Positions 36,428 through 48,800 of a stretch of 64,000 nucleotides of DNA are shown one piece after another. The notes below the pieces were generated by a model that worked only from the letters and a program-made list of their open reading frames with translations, searched no databases and was not told where the DNA came from. This DNA comes from Wuchereria bancrofti. Its lineage: Eukaryota; Nematoda; Chromadorea; Rhabditida; Onchocercidae. Location: the NCBI GenBank assembly GCA_005281725.1, contig SSBO01000012.1, forward strand, positions 17,320,490 through 17,384,489, written 5' to 3'. Each line of letters begins with the position of its first letter. The stretch's first letter is position 1. Made by a program: the position numbers and the translations under genes.

Positions 36428-36830
36428 ATTCTGCTTTCCAATCTCGCATTTCCCAAATTAAAAATTACTCTACTCTCACTGGTTTTTGATTGCAATCACC
36501 TCCATTATCACCACCACCATCTCCATCCTATCCCCATCACTATCAACTGATTAAATGAATAGGAAAGCGCTGCTATATTGCTATCATTAACTTCACCATC
36601 AAAAACAAAAGATAGTAATTACAACAACGGTGACACTAACGACATCGATAACGGTAACGACCAGACACGACACGACGAGTAGCGACACCTAAGGCCCAAC
36701 AGTGGAAAGTGCCACCTCCTATTCAGCACTGTTTTTTTGCATCTTCGATATCAAAGAAGCGCCAAAGCACGGCGTTTCACACACAATTCATTTCCATCTC
36801 AGCCAGTCAACAACAACAATAACAACAACA

Positions 36831-39800
36831 ATGCAACAATCATTGTTTTCGCTTATTATGTGTGTGAAGGAAACGGAAGTGACTTTCTCATCTCTCTTCC
36901 ACTTTTTCCTTCTCACTTTTTATTGCCAGGTAGGTATCATACAAGCATTTAGATCTATTGTCGGTAAGTACCACAGTAGAACACACTCAGAATTACTAGA
37001 ATTAGGGTTTATTTGCATCATTGTACAGTACAATGATGCAAATAAGCAAATAAACTTTCGTACTTCTTGAAGGCACTACCGGATAAAAATATTTATAGCT
37101 GTACTTCATATTACCAAATATTCCTGTTCTTTCCTCATAACGTACTTTCTATTCGGAGTGTATCTCTTTCTGATTTCTTCAAAATCATCCTTTTTCAGCA
37201 ATATTTTCCAACATTCTATCACGATTTTATCTCAATTTTTACAGCTTCGTTTTTTTCTTTGATTGGAAAATGCAAAGAAATTTACGTTTATTAGCGTAGA
37301 AGGAGTAAGTGACGATCTTAGGTAAAGTTGTCAAAAGAATAACGAAAATATCTATTGTTTACAAATATGTTAAACATATGATATTCTCATTTTTTGCAAC
37401 TTTATTCATAAAGTAATCGTTAATTTCCTTGTTCATTTAGGAATTAAAATTATGTTACATTTTGCGCAGAAAATGGAAAAAAATATTTTTTTTTTATTAT
37501 TTTTGCAAAAATCTGAAAGAAAAATTACATAATTCCTACTTTAAAACATTATATTTAAGATTTTAAAATTAAACACAGATTTTAGTTGTGTTCACTCTTT
37601 TTAAATTGATGGTGTGAGAGACATTTTAATGTCTTTTGAAAATGCTCTGAATGCACGTCGAAGTGCATTTTTGCAAATAAAACATATTTCCGGTGATACG
37701 GCGAATGCATCATATTTCCGGTGATGAATTATCAAGTGTCAAGGTTGACTCTGTGTCCTTTGACTGTGTGTCATTAGGTTGTTGATAATTAACTTGCGTT
37801 GACCAACACGAGTATCTGAACTTTAACCGGAATATTTTAGGCATAAATCCTTCGTCGGATGTTGAAAAATTATTATCTTTATCGAAGAAGCTTTTTGGCA
37901 TTTTATTGGCTTTAAATTTGTTTTATTCCTACAAGTTCATTCTATTTATAGATTCAAAATGCCTTTTTTTGTAATTTACTTCTAATTTTACTCCTTGCCG
38001 TACAATGACTTGTTTATATTATTTCAAATATTATCACTCATTTTGTTATTTTATCAAATTTCTCCTTATCGTAGATTATCTCGCATTTTTCTCGGTAATA
38101 CTTTCTCACCTGATTTCTTATTGTGTGTTTATTATTGTATATTACATCGCTATATACATGTATACTACATATTACATCGTCGTAGTGCTTTAAAATTTGA
38201 CGAGGCTATAAAGACTTATAACAAAATAAGATGACCTCTGATCTAGAAATAACTTCAAGTGCTCAAAAACAAGACAAACGACCTTGAAGTATATTATTTG
38301 ATCATTTTATTTGTTTTAGACCTTGAATTCAAAATCTTATTTCTATTATATTCCTGTTCCCAATCCTTTCTTTGAATTCAATGCTTCGCAATTAACTGTG
38401 AGCCTTGGTTAACTGTGATATTTTATTTCACTTCAGTATTCATAACATAATATTACTTATGGAGATTAAATACCGAGATGGACAATTACAAAATTGAACA
38501 AATATGAAATTATTTACTATTATTGGTATATAAAATTATGGATAACTATTATATATGTAGAAAATAAGTATATAAGATTATTCATTTGTCAGTCTTTAAA
38601 ATATTGATGTTATAAAATGTCATACAGCATGCAATGGATTTCTCAGTGCAGTGTAAGGAATAATTAAATAAGCAGGAGATTTGTGTAGAAGACGACAAAG
38701 TGTCAACATATGAACAGGAAATTGTAAAAGATATAGGAAATAAGTGTGCCACTAACAATACTGTTCTAATCAAAATGAAAATTATTAATTACAGTTAACA
38801 GAATCAACAACAGCACCGTTTCTCTCATCGGAAGAATTGCGATATACATTTGGTGTTCATACCTTCTCTGATGGTATGTCAAGCCCACTACTTCTTTAAG
38901 TCCAATATTGATGTAGTACCATGCATCAACATTTCAATCACAGAGACTTATGAGTCGTCATCATACACTTTGAACTATGTGAGGAAGACGTTAATGCGTG
39001 ACTGTCCAAATGGGTTCATTTCTTTACTATGAGATTTAGAAACGCTTGTAAACTCTGATAAATTTTGATGGTAAATAAATTGTGGTTAAAAGTCAGCGGA
39101 TGAAGTACCAATTTATCGCCTTAGTTTGCATCAATAGGAGTTTTCTAATTAAATTAACGCAGTGTTGAGTGTAAAATAAGACATCAATTAACAATATATG
39201 ATTAAGTAAATTTAATTTGCATTTCCGATCTTGCATAAAAAATAATACTCACTAAAAAGTTCCTTTTTTCTATTAAAACTTCAGCAACTAATTTGTGTTT
39301 ACTAAATATAATACCTAATAAAAAAGCCTTTGATTTAACCATTAAATGAAGTAGCAAAGGACAGTTAGGAGTGATTTAGCGGTAAAAGTGGGCGTTTATT
39401 TGTTTAGAAAACACTGCAATTTCAGTGCTATATAACTTTCTTTTTTTTTTGCTAAAATATTTTTCTTTTGCAGAAACTTTGCAAACTTGTTTTGGTGAAT
39501 GTACGTTAATAAGTTGTAACTGTGAAAAATACATTGCACATATATGAAACCATCGGAAGAAAATATTTCCGAACATTTTTATAAAATGATGCGACATTAG
39601 ATGTACTGTAGCACTGTTGGAAGGATTGGAAAATTAAGCCCGAAAAAAATCAACCAGTCAAGCCAAAAGGATGAAACTCCTCTTAGTTTCAATTAAATAC
39701 TAATAAAAATTGAGTACACTTCCTCTTATAATATGTTTTTACAGTACCTCAATATGAAGAATTATATCCAGAAGCGGAATATTCAGAAGATGGTCAATTA

Positions 39801-42800
39801 AAGCTGCTTCACATAACTATTCATGGAAAGCAAATAAACTTCACGTTGCAGCCGACCATTCAATCGCTTGTCTCACCACATTTGAAGACCGTTTTCCGGA
39901 ACGCGTATGGTGGTGGGAGATTGGATGTTGGACTACCACCGGTCAGCTGCCATTATCAGCACAAATCAAAGGAAGTGTACGCAGCTATCAGCAATTGTGA
40001 TGGGAATCTCGTCAGTGCCTATTATAGCTTACATTAATTTCATGTTGCTTCCTTAATTAAATCAATTTCTGGTTTTCGTTTTTTTTGAAATTATTTTGTA
40101 AGACGGAAGGATTGAAAGATAAGAAAGTGTTTTGGGATCTAATTAATGTTCTTTAATTCGTTCTCTGACTCCTTAAAGGAAAGGGTGGATGAGCGGAAGA
40201 AAATGAAAAGGATCACAATAAGGTTTAGTAAAAACTGAAAGTACTGATGCGGACAAAGTTTGCGAAACTGACGCTTATGTGGAATAGCAACAGGCGCTGT
40301 ATTTTATGGGTGGGTATAAATATGATCGCAAAAATTCTTTAGAAATATTTCTCGGTCGCTCGTCCTTTCTTTTTCTAAAAAATTTCCTATGTTAAATTTA
40401 TTTAGTACACATAAAATTAAGTTTAAGTATCTATCACTTCTTGTCCTTTCAGATGAAGGTATAGTATACGGAACTAAGTTTAAGAATTATGGACTGAAAA
40501 TGGTTTAAAAACCAAACTTTGGCAAGGAAAGTTGACACAGGCTGATTTAAACTGACATAGCCTAGGCACTAGAAAGTATCAAAAAAGATCCCACATTTTA
40601 TTTCAGTTTTGAACTGAAATTTTTTTGAAGAATGCAATGGTTCAAAAAGATAAAGAGAAAGAAGTATGACAAAGAGATATTTATGATAAAGATAAATTTT
40701 TTTAGGGAAAAATTTTAGTTGGAAGCTAAATGTGCACAGGAAATGCTAAATTATAAGGTTATTAACATAGATCTTTATTTTTATAAAGAGAAAGGTAATA
40801 AAATTTTCGTGAAATATGTAGCAATAGATGAAGCTTTATTCAAATTTTCAAGCACTGAGAAACTTGGCGACAAATATTCAATTATACTAGTAATTTAAAA
40901 AATTTTTTAATTTAAGATACTGAATAGGTTTCTTTTCAGAAAGGTATAATTGTAGTGACAGATGAGGTTTATGTGTTGCATCCGTTACCCGATCGTCACG
41001 CTCATCGATTTGATCAGAACAACCGGAACGGTACTTTCTACAACTTCTTAAGGACTGTTCTATTAAATTGCCAAATTACTACCAATTTTACCTAGTTTAG
41101 AAGCAGTTTTATAAAAATGTAGTGATGATAAAAAGACGAGGGCATGTCTTGTTGATAAGCTTCCTCAATCACTCTTATATAATTCAAACATTAAATGGCA
41201 TAAAAATTTAGACTCAGATCCTGGACTGCATGTAATCTACAAACGCGAGGTGACGCGAAAAGAATTTTGCGGCCTTGAATCGACAATTACATCGACCGAA
41301 CTCGCCGAGGGTGAGAACGAAGTGAGCGAAGATGTGTTTGCAGTTGGACAACGCCTGAACGAAGAAGGCGAACTCATTGTTTGTTTTCAAATGGAATTAT
41401 TCCAGCATCTAAATAATGTCTGAAATTTTGATCAGCATAAGATTGACTCACTGCATATAAAATTTCAATTTCATAAATTTTTATGAGAATTGATTGGCAT
41501 GCATCTAACATTGCAATCTTATTTGCACACATTTTTTTTTACTGTATACCAATATTCTTTAAAAAAAATTTCTCCAAATAATTCAAAAGTAACAAAATGA
41601 GTTTCGATGATTGGTAGATAGGTTATTTAAGATAAATTATATTAAAATCTTAATTCAAATTTCCGATACTTTTAAGATTCAGTCCATCACATTAATTTCC
41701 TAGCTACAACTTTTTAACTTTTAAAGACGAATAAACTAGCAATAGGGAAAGAAATCGTTAAAATATTTTTGAAATAGAACTCATAGAGAGGAAGAGGAAA
41801 ATCAATCAAGTTATTGTTACTAACTGCTAATTACTATTACTTTTTGATTACTACTACTTTCATAGGGCTAATTACACTGCTTTGTTTTATTTCATAGATA
41901 AGAGGAAAGTAGCCACTGTTATTGTTAATGCTACCGATAGTTACTTTTATAACAATTTATGTTCATTCTGAAAGGAAATACTTCGTTAAATAGTTGTTTC
42001 CTAATTATTGATGTTTTTTCTTCATTTCAATTCATCATCTAAGAGTAAACAATGCTTCATCAGTAGTTTTAGCAGCAAGCTTGATTAATTGATTGTTAAT
42101 GATAGTCAAAACTTCATTATTACGGATGAGATGTGAGAAAACTGGAATACTAAATGAGTTCAGTGATATGTAAATAACCATTTGTAAGAAGGATAATTTG
42201 AATGGTACTAAATTATCAGAAAGGGACGACACATCGCTAAATGACGCATTGCTTTCTTTTGGAAATATAAAATTCCAAAAGTGCAAATATGCACAAATGA
42301 ATTGTGCCTTATTCAACAACTAATATGATACTGCAGTTTTTATTATAAAAGTGCAGTATCATTTCGGAAAGACTTCTTGGAGGATTGTTCAAGAGAAAGA
42401 AAAGGAGAGAAGAAAATTAGCGACAATAAATTGTAGTGTCATTATTCCATTTAAAAGTGAAAAATTTCAACATGTGAGAATGGGATTTTATGCATTCAGT
42501 GACTGCTTCATTTTGTAACTTCATACCTTGCATAGAATCCGCAAAATTCACAGTTTTTCAAACATTCCATTCCAACCGTAGTCTCCAAAGTTTTCTATCG
42601 CTGTGCTACAACTAATTTCAAGTTTAATTTTCAGGTAGAATTAGCAATATTCGTGGATGAAATGTTATGGAAGCTTTTTAGCAGTAAATATGGAGCAGAT
42701 GCAACTAGTAAACTACGAGATTATGCGTTAACAATGCTCAACAACGTACAAATTATGTACCATCAACCGAGCGCCATTCCGCAGCTATCATTTCATGTAG

Positions 42801-45800
42801 TGAGATTCGAAGTGCTCACCATCCAGCCGGTATCATTTTTTTTCTTCCGCTTTTTCTGATCTTCCAGGACCGAATATATCTAAAATTCTCTGCGTAATTC
42901 TCAGATTCTAATGATTAATGTTATCGATTGGTTGTTAGGATAAACTGATCGATAATTTAGTAAAAATGATCCTCACTACATGAAGAATCATTTCTTGAAG
43001 TGAAGTTAGCCATTTTTTAAAAAACAGAAAGAACTGGCAGTACCGTTCATTTCATTTTAACTTCCAAAATGTAACAAAATCATTCTGTGTAAGGATAGAG
43101 AATATCATAGAGAGAAAAAGTGTACAGAGAAATTGCTCCTAGTAGTTTAGTCGTTGATTTCGAAACAACCATTTAAACACTCTAACACTTTTATTCTGAC
43201 GCTGAAGGAAAGAATGTGAAAGTTTTGTTGTAAGCAGTCGGGAAATCATTCTGATTCTTCCACCGTGGCGATGTTTGGGAAGAAGATCGAGTAGTTTGTT
43301 GAGTGCTAGTAAGGAAGGAAAAAAAAACACTGATTGGTTGTGCCAAGCCGATTTCGTTGGGATTATTTTGTGTTCTAGCGGATAAGTGAATAGTTAATTT
43401 CACTTTTTCTTACTAGTTGTCTCATTAGACACATAATTAATATAAGTAATTAATTAAATATTAATTAAATCCCTCTTTATCTCCGTTCACACAGTTTGTC
43501 GAAATTAAAGAGCTCTTTATTTGCAGTTAATAATAATCAAGAATACTGCAACCTAGATCAGATATCAGCACGGGCTTATTTAAATTAAAAAATTCTGTAT
43601 GCTCTTCAACTTTTAATATGGATAGCCCACCTTTCCAACAATAAGATATTATCACTGTATTGTCAGAATCATGGGCATGGTAACATGTAGTATTATAATA
43701 TCAAGCAGTAGAAATAAGAAATATGAAGCAGTTAATTGCTGAATCTTAAGTGCTATAGAGGATCAAAGCCGTGGGAAAGAAGTCAGAATACGCACTGAAT
43801 ATGAATGAATTTTAGAGTGCCATGGCAGACCATTTACACAACAGCGGGCATGCTCAAAAATACCTGGACCGATTCTGCAAGTATCAGCGAAGTTTGAGCA
43901 CACGTGATTGGGATCACGCTCTGCTGCTTACAGGGTTCATCTGTCATTATATGCTTGACTTCTTTTTTTGTGACTTTGTCAGTGTGCTGGACCCATCTAG
44001 AAGCGTTTATATGTGATTGAAATTGATTAATAGCACAAATTAAGAACAACATAAAATTTAAACGTTGAACCGCATATTAAGTACATGGAATTATATCTCC
44101 TTAAGTAGGATCGTCTGGTAGTTGGATTGTGCTGAAACGAATTTGAATATCGCGACAAACTGAATTCACTTTAGGTACGATATCCATCGCGGTACTGGAT
44201 CACGATCCATAAGCGGTATTGCCCGTTTGGATGGCATGTGTGATCCGTGGAATAGTTGTACTTTGGCTGAAGGACTCGATTTTACATCAGCTTTTATTGG
44301 AACCCATGAGCTTGGTCACAGGTAACTCTTTCGTAAGCATTTGCTGATTTCATGTCTAATTATATTCTTAGTAGTGAAATAACTTATGGCTAAATGTTAC
44401 AGCGTCGGGATGCGCCATGACGAGCCATACTGTCCAGCAAAGCACATCATGAGTTCATCACTAGGTCCAGGAAAAGTAACTTGGTCAATTTGTAGTTTAC
44501 GCGATTACCATATATTTTTGCAACGTCTCGAGTAGGTACCATTAATAAATTTGTTTTTTTGAATATAAGCTTGTGGTTCATTTGTAAGATTCCATACACT
44601 GATGATTATTTTAATTTAGTCTGCTTGTTTGTCTTTTAAGCCTTCTTTGTTATTAAGATTAGATGCTTTTCAGTAGTCGCGACAAGAACTGTCTACGAGT
44701 ATCCAACTTACCACAAAAACTAACAATGAGAACAGATCTCAAGCCAGGCCAGGTTTACAATGCAGATATGCAATGTTATATAATGCATGGTCAAGGCTAT
44801 CGACAGGTTGTTCTCACTATCATTGATATAGTTCATTAATCTTCTAATACAGATCACTAATATACTTTTGATTTATTACAGCAGTTTTATCTCATACGAG
44901 CTTTATTACTTTAAGACATTTATTTTTTGCATTGTTACTGTCTTTGAAGGTAAATACCCGAGTTAGTTTACCATATCTCATAATATTTCATGCAGCGTCA
45001 TTTATTTAATGTCTGAATTCAGTAAATTTCATTTTTGATTTAGTATAGTTAGAAATTCTCTAATAAATAATCTATCCATTATTTCCTCAGCTGATATGAA
45101 AAGTGATCTTATTTTTAGCTACTTTCATTTATTGTAATTGGCAAATTATGCACCACCGGTCATTCTTATCATTTTAGAGACTTGTTTACTTCCTTAATTT
45201 CTAATGATATTATCTTTAACTAGATTTGCTAAAACCAAACTTTATGCATGGTTCATTTTAGCTGGTATTATATCAAAACTTACTTTGACATTGCAACCCT
45301 TAACTTAACTTTAATTCTAATTAAAAGTGTAGAAAGGAAGCTGAATAGTGCTGAAGTAATACTGACTAAAGAACTTTTGCTCAATCTACATCCCATACTT
45401 TTTACTGATAGAAATTTATCTTTTAAGTGTTATGAATCAAAGATTTCCTAATATTATCAAATAAGCTTTCTCTTTTTAGGCCGCTTCACTTTTTATCATT
45501 AGAATCTTTTATGTGGATGAATTTAAGAAACTCTTCACTCATTTTAAGCAGAAAAGATTGGACAGAGTTATCGTTTTTCTTAACTAGAAAATAAGCTTCA
45601 AAACTTTTTGGTCATAATTTTCAGCAAAGACAAAGTCCATCTTCAAAGATCATTTTTTGTGCACAGAATTTCACGTTGTTTGGAGTTCTTTTCTTTGTGT
45701 ATTTACCTCTGTCGTGTAATTCAGAGCAAGCAAAATTGGTTGGTTTTTATATAGAGGATTAAATTTAGCTATCAGATAGGATTAAGATTACTATTTTCAT

Positions 45801-48800
45801 TTGGAATTATTGATTATGCATGATTTCGTGAACATCAATTTCGTATTTGAAGAAGAAGGGATAAATTCTGCAAATTCGTTTCTAGTTGCTTGGAATGAAT
45901 CTGTCTTAAGCCTGAATCTTTTGTATTTGACTTCACCTTTTCAAGATTTCCTCACATGTGCTGTCTTTTTCTATTGAGTTCTTAGACTATTAACCGGATT
46001 TGGACTACTAATCGGAAAACATCGTGGAAAATTACTATAAGTTTACCCTAGTTGATATAACAAAGTACACTTAAAATGGAATTCGCTATGAAGAGAAATG
46101 GAAGAAAATCATAAATTCAATCTATAACTGCGATTATTAGTACTAGCTGTCATTGGCTTTTAGGAAACTTTTCAGTTGATAGAAAAGTGGTGATAAAATA
46201 ATTTTCCGATATCATTTTAGGCTATTAATCGAAAAGCGATAACTAAAACATTTTATAGATCATTCAGTCGAGTAATTATTTGGAGAGACTAATCTGATAT
46301 TGCGTATAAAAAAATAAAAATTAGTGAAGAAATTTCAGTGGAATGAAAGCGATGAGTTTGTATGAATAAGTTTCATGAGAAGTAAGGTATAAATTAAACG
46401 TCTCATAAACGAAATTTGAAGAATGACTTAAATGTTCATATATGAATGGATTACAATTTGAGATCAAAAAAATGTTGTTCATTTGATCTGTTTTGTTGAA
46501 AGATTCTGTTAAAAAGTTAAATATTGTGGCGAAACACGTCCGGCATGAAGCAAATCTTTCATGCTGAAATTCTGCAAGCACATTTTTCCTTCTATAGATC
46601 AGTCCACGACAGGATCATTATGACGGCATATGTTATATGATGTGGTGCGGGCAGTCATCATTCGGTCGAATAATTACTTCTCATCCAGCTCTTGAGGGGA
46701 CTTTTTGTGGTTCATCGAAATGGTGCGAACTCGGTCGGTGTGTGCCATGGCCTGGTGTTGGTCCTACTGCAATACCTAAGGTATCTAGGCTATTTAAACT
46801 CTAGGCTATTTAAAAAAAGCAGAAGTGAAAAGATATTCATGCACTTAATGCATGAATCTGTCTGCTCGGACCCACAGTCTATTCACTCATAGTTTCCATT
46901 ACTTCGATATCAGGTTGCATTCTCATAAGCGTTTAAAGAACTCGATTGCATTGAACTCAGCCTTCTCTAAAACCTTCAAACTCTATTTCGATATCATTTA
47001 TCAGTTTGAAATATTTTTCTACTGCAGCGTATCGATGGACAATGGTCCGAGTGGTCTGCAGTTTCTTGTATGTCGTGTATCTGCGCTGATATAGCTGGCA
47101 GCATAGGTATTGCTACAAGCACTCGGAGCTGCAGCAATCCATCACCAGCAAATGGCGGTGCAGAGTGCGTTGGTGCAACACTGCGTGCAATTATATGCAA
47201 TCGTCTGTGTACTTCGTCCAGCAAATCTGTTGATAAGGTAATTTAAAATGATGATTAAGTTATGAAAAAGAGCGAAGAATTCAACATATAAAAGAAGATG
47301 CATGTCCGTAAATTTCTTTTCTTCCTAGTGTGGCGGTGTAGTCGCAATCTTTTTTTAGAGCAAACCTAATGCCGACTTGCTTCTTTTGCAGCATATAAAA
47401 GAACATTGTACGCAGCAGAAAAGGCTAAAAAGTGATTCAGATTTAACTGGAAGTGGCACTCAACTGATTCGTTACCCTCAACGTGCATGCAAGGTTTCCA
47501 TTCTATGCAACTTAAATATTTAATACGCCTAATTTTGCTACGAAAAGGATCGCAACAAGGTTTTTTTTCCGACAACACAAATTTGGATTTATTAGTAACA
47601 CATAACACTAGTAATTCAACTGTGAGCAATTTATTGTTAACAATTAAAGTTGAAGTCAAGTTTGAGAGTTACTGTGCGTGAGATAGATCTCTGCGCAAAA
47701 GTCGGAGTAACGGCATATGAAACATTAAACGAGTATTTTAATTTTAAATATCAATATGACAGTAAAAGATAGGATTGTCGATTTATTTCACTGAAAATTA
47801 CGTGAAGTATCATAGTTTGTTGTCAGTTTAGGTGTTTTGTGATGTGATAAGTCGATATGGATCCCAACGAAATTATCGCTTTTTTGGTGATATTCTTCCA
47901 AACGGTGCTCCATGTGGCACTAATAAATATTGCTTAGATGGCGAATGTCTTGTTAGTTTTTTAAAATTATTCAACAATGATTGCAGACGAGATGAGATGT
48001 CATGGAGAAACGGACTAATTAATAACTATACATATATAGAGAGTGCTGTGCTGATTTTTCTGATTCTTTTTATTTGCAGCCATTGTCTTGCGATAATAAT
48101 GCATTAATTACACGTGACTTATCATGCCCCATCTCCAGTGAACGGTGTCCTCAGGGGAACGAAATAACCAATGCAGTATCAACCAGTGCTGGAGCTCGAT
48201 GGTCATCCTGGTCAAAGTGGTCATCCTGCTCACACACATGTGGAATAGGCTACAGACAACGGTAACCTTGTTAGAGAAATTTTTTCTTGTATATTCAGCC
48301 CCGCATAAATCATGTTTAACTTGATGAAACTTTCATATAAATTTAATAGCTCACGAAAACTTGAATTCTTGAATTCTGTAAATTTCTTATCTAGCTCTTA
48401 ATCATATTAAACACTAAATACTTGAAATACTGAAGATTAAGTTCTAAATTATATCACGAATGTACTGGTAATTTCTTATCGATCCGCTTGAAGAATAAAC
48501 AGAATACAACAAGAAAAAATTACTGTACTAACACATTTCGCAAACTGTCCTTATGAATGCTCGATTTTCATTAAGCTGAAAAGCTTTAATTATTGTGATG
48601 ATAGCAATTCAAATTGATTAGCTACTAAGTTTTCATATTATATAGGGATGAGAAATGCTATGTGTAGAAGGTTATAGGACCCGATCATGCAGTAATGTAA
48701 AAAATCAATGCTCGGGCGTATCATCTGAGAAAAGTCAATGCAATTTATCAGCTTGTGGTACCAATACAGTGTCGGATCAGAAAGGTAGTTGGAGTGAATG

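Larger units (their letters stand above)
30501..36830. other. Intergenic, no gene seen
   Basis: About 6.3 kb of AT-rich DNA between the esterase-like gene and the ADAMTS gene, both on the plus strand. No exon with recognisable family blocks was found. It contains direct and inverted repeats (listed separately), a CA-rich tract near 35628-35684 and a long CCT/CTT pyrimidine tract at about 36369-36427. The 3' UTR of the esterase gene and the promoter of the ADAMTS gene must lie here but are not resolved. Confidence 0.5.

Noticed and set aside
46321..47659. Minus-strand ORFs 46321-46581, 46994-47224 and 47366-47659
   Set aside because: The last two are antisense to ADAMTS exons 12 and 13, and the first lies in intron 10 with no motif.
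48652..48677. ADAMTS exon 16 starting at the ATG-containing ORF (MLCVEGY)
   Set aside because: The phase-2 junction requires the acceptor at 48677/48678, which joins CGIGYRQR to TRSC as in standard TSP1 repeats.
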